A model generated the notes under the pieces. It was not told the origin of the DNA, made no database searches, and saw only the letters and a list, made by a program, of their open reading frames with translations. A stretch of 64,000 nucleotides of DNA from Streptococcus pseudoporcinus LQ 940-04. Its GTDB lineage: Bacteria; Bacillota; Bacilli; Lactobacillales; Streptococcaceae. Position numbers and translations under genes: made by a program. The stretch is from positions 1,116,001 to 1,180,000 of the forward strand of contig NZ_AEUY02000005.1 in the NCBI RefSeq assembly GCF_000188035.1, read 5' to 3'. Below are positions 30,553 to 40,787 of the stretch, piece after piece. The stretch's first letter is position 1. Each line of letters starts with the position of its first letter.

Positions 30553-31455
30553 ATGGAAAAAATTGGAAACACTATGGAAAAATTAGGAAATCTTAATCGT
30601 GTAGATTCTAACCAATTAATTCAGACGATTTTGGCAGATCCAGAAGTTGCAGCTTTTATCACTACTCAAGGTCTTAATCAAGATGAAATCACTCTCAGTT
30701 TATCCAAGTTTAATCAATTTTTACTTGAGCGTCAAAAGTACCAAACAGGAGACCTTTCCTACGTTGCTAAAGGCTATGCGCCAATATTAGTGATGAATGA
30801 AGGTTACGCAGATGTTTCTTATCAAGAAACAAAAGAATTAGTTGAAGCTAAGAAAAAGGCTGCTATCTCAGATCGCATTAATTTGGTCAATTTACCTAAG
30901 TCATATCGTAATATTAACATGACGGATGTTGACGTCAATAATGCTAGTCGTATGCAAGCCCTCTCTAAAATTCTTGATTTTGTTGAGCAATATCCTAATG
31001 CTGACCAAAAAGGTTTATACTTATATGGTGATATGGGCATTGGAAAGTCCTATTTTATGGCAGCTATGGCCAGAGAATTATCAGAGCGTAAAGGCGTCTC
31101 AACAACTTTGCTTCATTTTCCAACTTTTACCATTGACGTCAAAAATGCTATCTCGTCAGGTTCTGTAAAAGATGAAATCGATGCTGTGAAAAGCGTTCCA
31201 GTGCTGATTCTAGATGATATCGGGGCAGAACAAGCCACCTCTTGGGTCCGTGATGAAGTGCTACAAGTTATCTTACAATACCGTATGTTAGAGGACTTGC
31301 CAACTTTTTTCACTTCTAATTATAGTCTGAGTGATTTAGAGCGAAAATGGGCGAATATCAAGGGAAATGATGAAACTTGGCAGGCTAAACGTGTGATGGA
31401 GAGAGTTCGCTACTTAGCGCAAGAATTCCATCTTGAAGGGGCTAATCGCCGTTAA
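30553..31455 (+). CDS. dnaI: Helicase loader DnaI
   Basis: The 300-residue AAA+ ATPase has Walker A LYGDMGIGKSYFMAAMA, Walker B PVLILDDIGAE and sensor 1 TFFTSNYS. DnaI loads the replicative helicase with DnaB. It starts directly after the dnaB stop. A second ATG 7 codons inside (MEKLGNLNRVD) repeats the first residues, and either could be used. Confidence 0.94.
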   Translation: MEKIGNTMEKLGNLNRVDSNQLIQTILADPEVAAFITTQGLNQDEITLSLSKFNQFLLERQKYQTGDLSYVAKGYAPILVMNEGYADVSYQETKELVEAKKKAAISDRINLVNLPKSYRNINMTDVDVNNASRMQALSKILDFVEQYPNADQKGLYLYGDMGIGKSYFMAAMARELSERKGVSTTLLHFPTFTIDVKNAISSGSVKDEIDAVKSVPVLILDDIGAEQATSWVRDEVLQVILQYRMLEDLPTFFTSNYSLSDLERKWANIKGNDETWQAKRVMERVRYLAQEFHLEGANRR

Positions 31456-31519
31456 TTGTTACAGGAAACTAATTAAAGAGAAATTGGTAATGGAAACATT
31501 ACAAGTATAAAGGAGAATC

Positions 31520-32830
31520 ATGGCTTTACCTACAGTTGCCATTGTTGGACGACCGAATGTTGGCAAGTCCACATTATTTAACCGAATTGCAGGGGAACGT
31601 ATTTCCATCGTTGAAGATGTTGAAGGCGTGACACGAGATCGTATTTATACAACCGGAGAATGGTTGAACCGTAAATTCTCATTGATTGATACTGGTGGGA
31701 TTGACGATGTCGATGCTCCCTTTATGGAGCAGATTAAACATCAGGCTCAAATTGCCATGGACGAAGCGGATGTTATTGTTTTTGTAGTCTCTGGGAAAGA
31801 AGGCGTGACGGATGCAGATGAGTATGTTGCTAAAATGCTCTATCGTACTCATAAACCTGTTATTCTAGCCATTAATAAAGTGGATAATCCAGAGATGCGT
31901 AACGACATTTATGATTTCTATTCACTTGGTTTAGGGGATCCCTATCCGCTCTCATCTGTTCATGGTATTGGGACTGGAGACGTCTTAGATGCGATTGTAG
32001 AGAATTTACCTGTTGAAGAAGTCGAAGATAACGAAAATATCATCCGTTTTAGTTTGATTGGACGCCCCAATGTGGGGAAATCAAGTTTAATTAATGCTAT
32101 TTTGGGGGAAGATCGTGTTATTGCAAGTCCGGTAGCTGGTACAACCAGAGATGCTATTGACACTAGCTTTACAGATAGCGATGGACAAGAATTTACTATG
32201 ATAGATACTGCAGGTATGCGCAAATCTGGTAAAGTATATGAAAATACGGAAAAGTATTCAGTTATGCGTGCAATGCGTGCTATTGATCGTTCTGATGTTG
32301 TTTTAATGGTTATCAATGCTGAAGAGGGTATCCGTGAGTATGATAAACGAATTGCTGGTTTTGCTCATGAAGCTGGTAAGGGTATGATTATTGTGGTGAA
32401 TAAGTGGGATACTATTTCAAAAGATAACCATACTGTTTCAAAATGGGAAGAGGATATTCGTGATCAATTCCAATTTTTGAGTTACGCTCCAATTATCTTT
32501 GTTTCTGCTTTGACTAAGCAACGTTTAAATAAACTACCAGAATTAATTAAACGTATCAGTGATTCCCAGAGTCGTCGGATTCCTTCAGCGGTTCTCAATG
32601 ATGTTGTTATGGATGCTATCGCAATTAATCCAACACCTACAGATAAGGGGAAACGCCTTAAAATATTCTATGCAACTCAGGTTTCTGTCAAACCTCCAAC
32701 TTTCGTCATTTTTGTTAATGAGGAAGAGTTGATGCATTTTTCTTACCTACGTTTCTTAGAAAATCAAATTCGAGCAGCGTTTACCTTTGAGGGAACGCCG
32801 ATTCATCTGATTGCGCGTAAGCGTAAATGA
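31520..32830 (+). CDS. der: Ribosome assembly GTPase Der (EngA)
   Basis: The 436-residue protein has two tandem GTPase domains, each with GRPNVGKS (residues 10-17 and about 182-189), DTGG/DTAG and NKVD/NKWD, and a C-terminal KH-like domain. Der is essential for 50S assembly. AAAGGAG precedes the ATG. It is 64 bases after dnaI and likely in the same operon. Confidence 0.97.
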   Translation: MALPTVAIVGRPNVGKSTLFNRIAGERISIVEDVEGVTRDRIYTTGEWLNRKFSLIDTGGIDDVDAPFMEQIKHQAQIAMDEADVIVFVVSGKEGVTDADEYVAKMLYRTHKPVILAINKVDNPEMRNDIYDFYSLGLGDPYPLSSVHGIGTGDVLDAIVENLPVEEVEDNENIIRFSLIGRPNVGKSSLINAILGEDRVIASPVAGTTRDAIDTSFTDSDGQEFTMIDTAGMRKSGKVYENTEKYSVMRAMRAIDRSDVVLMVINAEEGIREYDKRIAGFAHEAGKGMIIVVNKWDTISKDNHTVSKWEEDIRDQFQFLSYAPIIFVSALTKQRLNKLPELIKRISDSQSRRIPSAVLNDVVMDAIAINPTPTDKGKRLKIFYATQVSVKPPTFVIFVNEEELMHFSYLRFLENQIRAAFTFEGTPIHLIARKRK

Positions 32831-32921
32831 GGCCAGTTGTTTCTTACCGTAGTCAGTAACTTTTTAGATGGGGGCTGTTATCAGTTCCTCTTACAAGTGA
32901 TTTTATAATTCTAAATTTTGG

Positions 32922-32950
32922 GGTTAGGCTGAGTGCCTAATCTTTTTTTG
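32922..32950 (+). terminator. Terminator of nrdR-dnaB-dnaI-der
   Basis: GGTTAGGC (32922-32929) and GCCTAATC (32935-32942) form the stem and eight T residues follow. Confidence 0.8.
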
Positions 32951-33048
32951 CTCTGCTATTTCCCAATGAGAGAAGAATAAAGAAAAATGCAAGTCATATA
33001 GCTGGGAATTTGGTATAATAAAGGGATAATCAAAAAGGTGGGAAAATT

Positions 33049-36000
33049 ATGGTAAGACTAATTCCGGGTCGGGTTCGTAATCAAGGAATTGACCTTTATG
33101 ATCAAGGACTAGTAAGTATTAATCATGAAGAAGAGAGCATGATAGAGGCTTCTGTAGATGGGGAAAAAGTTACTTATGGTATTGATGACTCTTCGGTTTC
33201 TTGTACATGTTCTTTTTTTCAATCAAAAAAATATTGTCAGCATTTGGCTGCTTTAGAATATTACTTGAAAAATAGTGAGCAAGGAAAAATTCTTTCTGAA
33301 AAATGGCATCATCAGACGGAGTCTAAGGAAAAAAGACAGAAAATGACCTCTTTTGGTAGTCTTTTTTTAGATAATTTAAAAATGAATGAGGACGATAGCC
33401 TTAAGTTTAGACTTTCTGCTTCGGCTAGTCCCAGCCCTTTTTCATCGGATTATTGGTGGTCATTAAAAATTAATCGTCTGCCTGATGACAGGTCCTACGT
33501 GATTCGTGATATTAAAGCTTTTTTAGGATTGATTCAGCGAGAAGGCTTTTATCAGATTGGAAAAAATTACTATGAACCTTTATCGCTAATTCAATTTGAT
33601 CAAGCTAGTCAGGAGTTAATTCAATTTTTATGGCGATTAGCCCCAAGTTGGGACAAGAGTGAAAATGCTCAAATCTTTCCTAACCATGCACGGCACCTTT
33701 TTTTACCAAGTGGTCTTTTTGAAGAAGGTTTATACTTAATGACTGGCTTGTATGACTTTACTTTTGAAGGGCCCCAGCAAGTCTATAATCATGTGTATGT
33801 CAAACCTTTAGATGCAGATGCGGGCCTATTTCAATTTCTCGTCGAGGTTCATCGTAAATTTATTTCTCTCCAAATTAAAGAGAAAAATATGCACTTTTTA
33901 TTTGATAATGAGTACATTTTATACCAAGACACATTTTATCACTTAGACTTAAAACAGCGGAAAATAGTCGGAGCTATTCGCAGTCTACCGATACAATCAG
34001 ATTTAGCTAAACACATTCAATTTGATTTAGATGATCAAGCTAAGTTAGCTGCTAGTCTCTTAGATTTTCAAGAAGTTGGTCAGGTCAAGGCACCAAAAAG
34101 TTTTCAGATTAGGGATTTCCAGGCTATCTTTAATTTTGAGTTGTTAGGTGATAATAAGATTCTTTCTCGTCTTACGTTTGATTTTGGAAACTTACAAGTG
34201 ACTAGTAAGCAAGAACGTGATCAACTTCCCTTTGCTAGTAATTACAAAAAAGAAGAAAAACTCTACCGTGCTTTAAACCACTATGGTTTTGAAGGACAAG
34301 TCCTTTCCCAAAAAACGATTCGTAATCCGCATGATCTTTATATCTTTTTTTCTGAGGCATTGCCTTATTTTCAGAAATTAGGTAAAGTGATTTTATCGGA
34401 TGAAGTCCAAGCTTTAAAATTTTCTGAGACACCACAAGTTAACATTACAAGAAATGGTGGGTTATTAGATATCTCTTTTGATTTTTCTCAAGTTTTTGAA
34501 GAAGATATTGATGACGCACTTAGGGCACTTTTTAATAATGATTCTTATTTTATTAGTGACCAAGGGAAGCTGGTGATTTTTGACGAGGAAACCCAAAAAA
34601 TTAGTCAGTCCTTACAAGAATTAAGAGCTAAGCAGGTAGCAGATGGGTACCTTCAAGTAGAAGGAATATCAGCTCTACAATTATCCCAAGCTTTTTCTGA
34701 AATGGATAATGTTCATTTTTCACAGGAATTAGAAGAGTTGGTAGCAGATTTAAATGACCCAGAAAGGTATCGCCTTCCTGAACTCAAGATAAATGCGGCT
34801 GTACGAGATTATCAGTTATTGGGTATTAAATGGTTATCCACGTTAGATAAATATGGTTTTGGTGGGATTTTAGCTGATGACATGGGTTTGGGAAAAACCC
34901 TTCAGACGATTGCTTTTTTAAGCACAAAATTAACGAAGGACACTAAAATTTTAATTCTTTCTCCATCTAGTCTTTTATATAATTGGCAAGATGAGTTTGA
35001 AAAATTTGCCCCTCATATTGATGCAGTGGTTTCTTACGGCTTGAAAGCAAAAAGAGATCAGACCATCTTAGAGGAACATCAGGTTACGATTACTTCTTAT
35101 TCCTCCTTTAGGCAAGATTTTGAGCTCTATCAAGATAGACATTATGATTATTTAATTTTAGATGAAGCACAAGTGATTAAAAATGCTCAAACTAAAATTG
35201 CTCAGAAGTTACGAACTTTTAATGTGACTAATTGTTTTGCTCTTTCCGGAACACCAATTGAAAATAAACTTTTGGAAATTTGGTCTATTTTCCAAATTGT
35301 TCTTCCGGGATTATTGCCTTCTAAAAAAGCCTTTCTTAAAATGGAAGCACAAGAAATTTCACGTCATATTCAACCCTTTGTTTTAAGGCGTAAAAAAGAA
35401 GATGTCTTACCTGAATTACCAGACTTGATTGAAATAACCTACTCAAATGAAATGTCAGATAAGCAGAAGGCTATTTATTTAGCTCAATTACGTCAAATGC
35501 AGGAACGTATCCAAAATGCTTCCGATTCTGATATTAATCGACAAAAAATTGAAATTCTGTCTGGAATTACACGTTTACGTCAAATTTGTGATACTCCCAG
35601 TCTCTTTATGGAATATCAAGGAGAGAGTGGTAAATTAGAGAGCCTTAGAACACTCCTCTTACAAGTCAAAGAAAATGGGCATCGAGCTTTGATTTTCTCT
35701 CAATTTCGTGGCATGCTGGAGATTGTGGAGCAAGAACTTTCTTCACTTGGGTTAGGCTCCTATAAAATCACAGGTTCAACACCTGCTGATGAAAGGCAAG
35801 AAATGACGCGTGCTTTTAATAATGGCTCTAAAGATGCCTTTTTGATTTCTCTTAAAGCTGGTGGTGTAGGCCTTAATTTAACTGGCGCCGATACAGTTGT
35901 TCTTATTGATTTATGGTGGAACCCAGCAGTAGAGATGCAAGCTATTAGCAGAGCTCATCGGATTGGCCAAAAAGACAATGTAGAAGTTTACCGTCTTATT

Positions 36001-36144
36001 ACACGTGGAACAATTGAGGAAAAAATCCTAACCTTACAAGAAAACAAAAAAAATTTAGTAACGACTGTTCTTGATGGCAATGAAAGCAGAGCTAGCATGA
36101 CTGTTGAGGAGATAAAAGAAATTCTCGGTTTGAATAGACGATAA
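33049..36144 (+). CDS. SWI2/SNF2 family helicase with SWIM domain
   Basis: The 1031-residue protein has an N-terminal SWIM zinc finger (CTCSFFQSKKYCQHL, residues about 53-67), a long middle region of the bacterial SNF2 type, and a C-terminal Snf2 ATPase from about residue 580: motif I ADDMGLGKTLQT, motif II DEAQ, motif III ALSGTPIEN, motif V LKAGGVGLNLT and motif VI ISRAHRIGQ. Such proteins translocate on double-stranded DNA and may remodel RNA polymerase or nucleoid proteins; the bacterial role is unclear. The gene is commonly found upstream of murC in streptococci. Confidence 0.9.
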   Translation: MVRLIPGRVRNQGIDLYDQGLVSINHEEESMIEASVDGEKVTYGIDDSSVSCTCSFFQSKKYCQHLAALEYYLKNSEQGKILSEKWHHQTESKEKRQKMTSFGSLFLDNLKMNEDDSLKFRLSASASPSPFSSDYWWSLKINRLPDDRSYVIRDIKAFLGLIQREGFYQIGKNYYEPLSLIQFDQASQELIQFLWRLAPSWDKSENAQIFPNHARHLFLPSGLFEEGLYLMTGLYDFTFEGPQQVYNHVYVKPLDADAGLFQFLVEVHRKFISLQIKEKNMHFLFDNEYILYQDTFYHLDLKQRKIVGAIRSLPIQSDLAKHIQFDLDDQAKLAASLLDFQEVGQVKAPKSFQIRDFQAIFNFELLGDNKILSRLTFDFGNLQVTSKQERDQLPFASNYKKEEKLYRALNHYGFEGQVLSQKTIRNPHDLYIFFSEALPYFQKLGKVILSDEVQALKFSETPQVNITRNGGLLDISFDFSQVFEEDIDDALRALFNNDSYFISDQGKLVIFDEETQKISQSLQELRAKQVADGYLQVEGISALQLSQAFSEMDNVHFSQELEELVADLNDPERYRLPELKINAAVRDYQLLGIKWLSTLDKYGFGGILADDMGLGKTLQTIAFLSTKLTKDTKILILSPSSLLYNWQDEFEKFAPHIDAVVSYGLKAKRDQTILEEHQVTITSYSSFRQDFELYQDRHYDYLILDEAQVIKNAQTKIAQKLRTFNVTNCFALSGTPIENKLLEIWSIFQIVLPGLLPSKKAFLKMEAQEISRHIQPFVLRRKKEDVLPELPDLIEITYSNEMSDKQKAIYLAQLRQMQERIQNASDSDINRQKIEILSGITRLRQICDTPSLFMEYQGESGKLESLRTLLLQVKENGHRALIFSQFRGMLEIVEQELSSLGLGSYKITGSTPADERQEMTRAFNNGSKDAFLISLKAGGVGLNLTGADTVVLIDLWWNPAVEMQAISRAHRIGQKDNVEVYRLITRGTIEEKILTLQENKKNLVTTVLDGNESRASMTVEEIKEILGLNRR

Positions 36145-36216
36145 GGGGTTCAAAGCATAGTTGTGAATGATAGACCAGCCTTGAGGATAGATTAGTCACT
36201 AGTATTTTATAATCAA

Positions 36217-36256
36217 GAGAGGGGACCTGAAAACATTAAGTTTTCGGGTCTCTTTT
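36217..36256 (+). terminator. Terminator of the SNF2 gene
   Basis: GACCTGAAAAC (36224-36234) pairs with GTTTTCGGGTC (36240-36250) with one G-U and ends in TCTTTTT. Confidence 0.75.
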
Positions 36257-36326
36257 TCAAAATAATTAAAAAAATAGAAAAATACCATAAAATCTCTCTT
36301 TTTCGACCTTCTATTAGAAGAATCTT

Positions 36327-36355
36327 TTGAAAAATGGTTATAATTAGTTTATAAT
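36327..36355 (+). promoter_or_regulatory. Promoter of the 36381 gene and murC
   Basis: TTGAAA (36327-36332), a 17-base spacer and TATAAT (36350-36355) precede the gene by 25 bases. No other promoter is seen before murC. Confidence 0.65.
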
Positions 36356-36380
36356 AGGGGAAGCTATAGGAAGGAAGGGA

Positions 36381-37001
36381 ATGTCAATGATGAAACGTCA
36401 ATTTCCATTGGTTGCTGATGGGGAACCAATCATCGAAGAAAGTCATCACATGCATTTGTATGAGAATGAAGATTTGATTACAAATATTCGTGGTTATTAT
36501 CAAGATAAAGATTACGATGATGTTACGCGCGATTTTGATTTTGCAAACCCTTCAAAACCAGAAATGACACCCTTAAGTCGTTCTCAAACGATTGATGAGG
36601 GGCGTCATTATGCAGAAGAAGCTCGTAAACGTGCCCGAAAAGATCTTAAGGAAAAGCGTCAAGCCTATTTGGCTAAAGAAATGTCTTACAGTAACGCTGG
36701 TAAATCTAATTACCATAGGTCTTTGAGTGATAAACCTAAGGTGCAAACCAAGCCCATGGCTAGACGCTCAGAGAGTAAGTGGAGTCATTTGACTGAAAAA
36801 TTGGAACAAGAGACTTATATCTTGGCAGAAATACCAAAGCAGTATAAGGAGCCTCATCAAAGTAACTTACATACTGGTAAGAAAAATAATTATGATTTCT
36901 TAAAACGAAGTCAGATTTATAATAATAAAGAAAACCGCCTTCAAAAAGAAAGAACAATCGCTCAAGAACTAAACTTAACCCGATTTGATGAGTTTCATTA
37001 A
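36381..37001 (+). CDS. Conserved streptococcal protein of unknown function
   Basis: I do not recognise a domain in this 206-residue protein. It has no signal peptide or membrane segment. It is very hydrophilic, with a central basic helix (EEARKRARKDLKEKRQAYLAKEM, about residues 78-100) and lysine/arginine-rich stretches to the end; the tail reads LNLTRFDEFH. It is probably cytoplasmic, and partly disordered. GGAAGG lies 6 bases before the ATG at 36381, although ATG codons at 36387 and 36390 are possible. It is co-transcribed with murC (40-base gap). Confidence 0.75.
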   Translation: MSMMKRQFPLVADGEPIIEESHHMHLYENEDLITNIRGYYQDKDYDDVTRDFDFANPSKPEMTPLSRSQTIDEGRHYAEEARKRARKDLKEKRQAYLAKEMSYSNAGKSNYHRSLSDKPKVQTKPMARRSESKWSHLTEKLEQETYILAEIPKQYKEPHQSNLHTGKKNNYDFLKRSQIYNNKENRLQKERTIAQELNLTRFDEFH

Positions 37002-37041
37002 GGCAACTGTTTGTGCGTTTTAAAAAATTAAAGGAGTTATA

Positions 37042-38376
37042 ATGTCGTCAAAAAGCTATTATTTTATTGGTATCAAAGGATCAGGTATGAGTGCCTTAGC
37101 TCTCATGTTACATCAAATGGGACATGAGGTTCAAGGAAGTGATGTTGAAAAATATTATTTTACTCAACGTGGTTTAGAGAAAGCTGGGATTGAAATCAAA
37201 CCATTCAGCAAAGATAATATTTCAGAGGGAATGGAAATTATCGCAGGCAATGCTTTCCGTGAAGATAACAATGAAGAACTAGCTTATGCGATTGCCCAAA
37301 ATATTCCTTTCAAACGTTACCATGAGTTCTTGGGTGAATTTATGAAGCAATTCATTAGTTTTGGGGTGGCGGGAGCGCATGGGAAAACGTCAACAACTGG
37401 CCTTCTCGCTCATGTTTTGAAAAATATTACCAATACTTCATATTTGATTGGTGACGGAACTGGTCGAGGCTCTGCCAATGCGCAATACTTTGTTTTCGAA
37501 TCAGATGAATATGAGCGTCATTTTATGCCATATTATCCTGAATATTCAATCATTACTAATATTGATTTTGATCACCCAGATTACTTTACTGGAATAGAAG
37601 ATGTCTTTTCAGCCTTTAATGATTATGCAAAACATGTTCAAAAAGCTCTCTTTGTGTACGGTGAAGATGAGGAATTGAAAAAAATCACATCTTCTGCGCC
37701 TATATATTACTATGGATTTGAAGAAAATAATGATTTTATAGCATTTGACATTACCCGGACAACAAATGGTTCGGACTTTAAAGTAAAACATGACGATCAG
37801 ATAATTGGTCAGTTTCATGTTCCAGCTTATGGTCGTCATAATATCTTGAATGCTACGGCAGTTATTGCAAACCTCTATATTGCGGGAGTCGATATGGAGC
37901 TAGTGGCAAAACATATGGTAACTTTTTCTGGGGTTAAGCGTCGTTTTACGGAAAAAATTATTAACGATACCATTATTATTGATGATTTTGCCCACCATCC
38001 AACTGAAATTGTTGCGACCATTGATGCAGCTCGACAAAAGTACCCAAGTAAAGAGATTGTAGCCATTTTTCAGCCTCATACGTTTACACGGACAATTGCT
38101 TTGCTAGACGAGTTTGCTCAAGCCTTAAATGAAGCTGATAGTGTTTATCTAGCTCAGATCTATGGCTCAGCGCGTGAAGTTGATAAAGGCGAAGTTAAAG
38201 TTGAAGATTTAGCGGCTAGAATTATCAAGCCTGCCCAAGTTGTAACCGTGGAAAATGTGTCACCATTACTAGACCATGATAATGCTGTTTACGTCTTTAT
38301 GGGGGCTGGCGATATTCAACTCTATGAACGTTCTTTTGAGGAGCTATTAGCAAACCTTACTCATAATAATCAATAG
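37042..38376 (+). CDS. murC: UDP-N-acetylmuramate-L-alanine ligase
   Basis: The 444-residue Mur ligase has the N-terminal UDP-binding loop [21 protein letters not shown], the ATP loop [10 protein letters not shown] (around residue 110) and the C-terminal substrate domain ([17 protein letters not shown]). It adds L-alanine to UDP-MurNAc in peptidoglycan synthesis. AAAGGAG precedes the ATG. Confidence 0.97.
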   Translation: MSSKSYYFIGIKGSGMSALALMLHQMGHEVQGSDVEKYYFTQRGLEKAGIEIKPFSKDNISEGMEIIAGNAFREDNNEELAYAIAQNIPFKRYHEFLGEFMKQFISFGVAGAHGKTSTTGLLAHVLKNITNTSYLIGDGTGRGSANAQYFVFESDEYERHFMPYYPEYSIITNIDFDHPDYFTGIEDVFSAFNDYAKHVQKALFVYGEDEELKKITSSAPIYYYGFEENNDFIAFDITRTTNGSDFKVKHDDQIIGQFHVPAYGRHNILNATAVIANLYIAGVDMELVAKHMVTFSGVKRRFTEKIINDTIIIDDFAHHPTEIVATIDAARQKYPSKEIVAIFQPHTFTRTIALLDEFAQALNEADSVYLAQIYGSAREVDKGEVKVEDLAARIIKPAQVVTVENVSPLLDHDNAVYVFMGAGDIQLYERSFEELLANLTHNNQ

Positions 38377-38401
38377 AAAATCCTGCCTATGGCAGGTTTT
38401 C
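38377..38401 (+). terminator. Terminator-like hairpin after murC
   Basis: CCTGCC (38382-38387) and GGCAGG (38391-38396) flank TAT and lead into TTTTC. The acetyltransferase gene starts 18 bases later without a visible promoter, so read-through is likely. Confidence 0.6.
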
Positions 38402-38418
38402 TGCTAGAAAGGGACACA

Positions 38419-38901
38419 ATGATAATTAGACATGTTACGGAAAAAGACTGGCCATTTATTCATGCAATAGAAAGTGCCAATTTTTCACCTGAAGAAGCAG
38501 CCTCTCCAGAGGTGATTATAGCTAGAACGCAGGTAAACCCTGATACTTTTTTGGTAGCTCTGCTTGATCATCAAATTGTGGGTTATATTGAAGGACCGGT
38601 CGTTGCAAAAGCTCAGTTAGAAGACCATCTATTCCATGGTAGCCAAAAAAATCCTGAAACAGGTGGCTATATTGCTGTTACTAGCCTCTCTGTAGCACCT
38701 AAATACCAAAAGCAAGGGGTAGGAACGGCTTTGATTGCTGCTCTTAAAGATTTGGCGGTAGCGCAAAAGCGTGAGGGGATTGTTTTAACTTGTCATGATT
38801 ACTTGATCCCTTACTATGAGCTGAACGGCTTCAAAAATACAGGTTTATCGGATTCAAAGCACGGTGGAGGTATTTGGTATCAGATGGTTTGGAGCATCTG
38901 A
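38419..38901 (+). CDS. GNAT family N-acetyltransferase
   Basis: The 160-residue protein has the GNAT fold with acetyl-CoA motif A SLSVAPKYQKQGVGTALIAAL (Q/RxxGxG/A present) and the motif B segment YELNGFKNTG. Substrate is unknown; it resembles arylalkylamine-type enzymes in the conserved AANF-like start (IESANFSPEEA). The ATG at 38419 follows AAAGGGA, which decides against an upstream ATG inside the murC terminator. Confidence 0.85.
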   Translation: MIIRHVTEKDWPFIHAIESANFSPEEAASPEVIIARTQVNPDTFLVALLDHQIVGYIEGPVVAKAQLEDHLFHGSQKNPETGGYIAVTSLSVAPKYQKQGVGTALIAALKDLAVAQKREGIVLTCHDYLIPYYELNGFKNTGLSDSKHGGGIWYQMVWSI

Positions 38902-38951
38902 ACTAAAAAAGGCAAAAAGTGTTAAAAATGAGTAACAATTATGGGAAATAA

Positions 38952-38980
38952 TTGCTTTTATGGCCTTTTTGGGTTATAAT
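38952..38980 (+). promoter_or_regulatory. mltG promoter
   Basis: TTGCTT (38952-38957), 17 bases, TATAAT (38975-38980), then a TAGGAGG ribosome site just before the gene. Confidence 0.65.
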
Positions 38981-39010
38981 TGCGGTTGATTACGTTTAGG
39001 AGGACTTGCT

Positions 39011-40717
39011 TTGACCGATATTAAAGATGATGGGCAACAATCTCAGAAAGAAAAGAGCTTTAAAGAGCATATTTTAGCTGAGTTAGAAAAAGCCAATCAA
39101 ATTCGCAAAGAAAAAGAAGAAGAACTTCTTCATCAAGACTTAAAAGCAGAAGACATAAAAGAAAAAGAGAGAGAAGTCGCTGAAGCAAGGCAAAAAACGG
39201 TTGCACTCTACAAGGATTACCAAGATGAAATGGCAAGGACATCAACTCCATCAGAAACTGGGAGTTATGAATCTTTAAGTCAAAATCGAGCATCGGAACG
39301 TCTTTATAAAGACTCTGAAAAAGTGCCTAATAGTCAGAGTAATGATTTCTCAGAAACTGTTCCTTTTACGCCTATTACTATCTTTGATCAATCAGAGATT
39401 GAAACAGGGCCGGATAATACAATAGTAGGCTCTTCTGATCAAGATGTTAAGGATTTGGAAACTGAAAAAACGACTGAGACTAATCACACTCCTTTAGAAG
39501 CTAATCAATCTAAAAGTAGTTTTGAAGCAAATCAAGTCGAAACTTCTAAAGAAGGAGGTTCTGTGAGAAGAAGCACTAACAAACGCCAACATAGAGATCG
39601 TGTTGCCAAAAAGATATCGTTAGTTGTCATTTCGTCAATTGTTTTGATTATCGCCTTAGTAGCCTTGATAGGTTCTGTTTTTATCTATAATGCTATTAAT
39701 CCAGTTGATAAAAATGATACTAAGTATGTTCAAGTTGAAATTCCAGCAGGGTCAGGGAATAAACTAATTGGGCAAGTCTTGGAAGCAAAAGGTTTAATTA
39801 AAAGTGGAACAGTTTTTAACTTTTATACTAAATTTAAAAACTTTTCAAATTTTCAAAGTGGTTATTACAACCTTCAAAAGAGTATGTCTTTAGATGAGAT
39901 TGCTAAATCATTGCAAAAGGGTGGGACAGATAAACCTACTAAACCAGCTTTGGGTAAGATACTTATTCCAGAAGGTTATACCATCAAACAAATCAGTAAA
40001 GCAATAACTGACAATGTCAATACCAAATCAAAGAAAGACAAAACCCCCTTTAAGTCACAAGAATTTTTAGATACTATTCAAGATGACAGTTTTATCAAAG
40101 CAATGGTTAAAAAATACCCAAGATTGTTATCTAGCCTTCCTAAAAAATCTGATGCGGTCTATCAATTAGAAGGTTATTTGTTCCCGGCTACTTATGATTA
40201 TTATAAAGAGACGGATATAAAAGCTTTAATTGAAGATATGTTGGCCACAACAGATGCCACAATGGCCCCTTATTATAGTGGTATAGAGTCAAGTGGTAAG
40301 ACGGTAAATGAAGTTCTGACGCTTGCTTCGCTAGTTGAAAAAGAAGGTTCAACTGATGAAGATCGTCGTGATATAGCAAGTGTTTTCTATAACCGTCTGC
40401 AAAATGGTATGGCTTTGCAATCAAATATTGCTGTTCTTTATGCTATGAACAAGCTGGGAGATAAAACGACCCTTGCTGAAGATGCCGGAATTGACACAAC
40501 GATTAAATCCCCTTATAATGTTTATACCAATACTGGTCTTATGCCAGGTCCTGTAGATAGCCCGGGGCTTTCTGCAATTGACGCAACAGTCAAACCTGCT
40601 AATACTGATTATTTATACTTTGTTGCTAATGTTAAAACAGGTGAAGTTTTTTATGCAAAAACCTATGAACAACATTCAGCAAATGTTGAAAAATATGTTA
40701 ACAAGCAAATTCAGTAA
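39011..40717 (+). CDS. mltG: Endolytic transglycosylase MltG
   Basis: The 568-residue protein has an unusually long acidic/charged cytoplasmic region (residues 1 to about 190, rich in K, E and S/T), one membrane segment (SLVVISSIVLIIALVALIGSVFIY), a LysM-like subdomain and a YceG catalytic domain with the essential glutamate in ASLVEKEG. MltG cuts nascent glycan strands and works with the elongasome in streptococci. The start is TTG at 39011 behind TAGGAGG. The extended N-terminus is typical of streptococcal MltG. Confidence 0.94.
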   Translation: MTDIKDDGQQSQKEKSFKEHILAELEKANQIRKEKEEELLHQDLKAEDIKEKEREVAEARQKTVALYKDYQDEMARTSTPSETGSYESLSQNRASERLYKDSEKVPNSQSNDFSETVPFTPITIFDQSEIETGPDNTIVGSSDQDVKDLETEKTTETNHTPLEANQSKSSFEANQVETSKEGGSVRRSTNKRQHRDRVAKKISLVVISSIVLIIALVALIGSVFIYNAINPVDKNDTKYVQVEIPAGSGNKLIGQVLEAKGLIKSGTVFNFYTKFKNFSNFQSGYYNLQKSMSLDEIAKSLQKGGTDKPTKPALGKILIPEGYTIKQISKAITDNVNTKSKKDKTPFKSQEFLDTIQDDSFIKAMVKKYPRLLSSLPKKSDAVYQLEGYLFPATYDYYKETDIKALIEDMLATTDATMAPYYSGIESSGKTVNEVLTLASLVEKEGSTDEDRRDIASVFYNRLQNGMALQSNIAVLYAMNKLGDKTTLAEDAGIDTTIKSPYNVYTNTGLMPGPVDSPGLSAIDATVKPANTDYLYFVANVKTGEVFYAKTYEQHSANVEKYVNKQIQ

Positions 40718-40756
40718 AATACAAACATGATGCTTTAAGCATCATGTTTGTATTTT
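40716..40756. terminator. 41-nt near-perfect palindrome after mltG
   Basis: Two 20-base arms (40716-40735 and 40737-40756) are exact reverse complements around one base. The left arm starts inside the mltG TAA stop. It should act as a bidirectional terminator; greA begins 31 bases later. Confidence 0.8.
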
Positions 40757-40787
40757 ACGAAATCCTAAAAAAGAAAAGAGAAACAAA

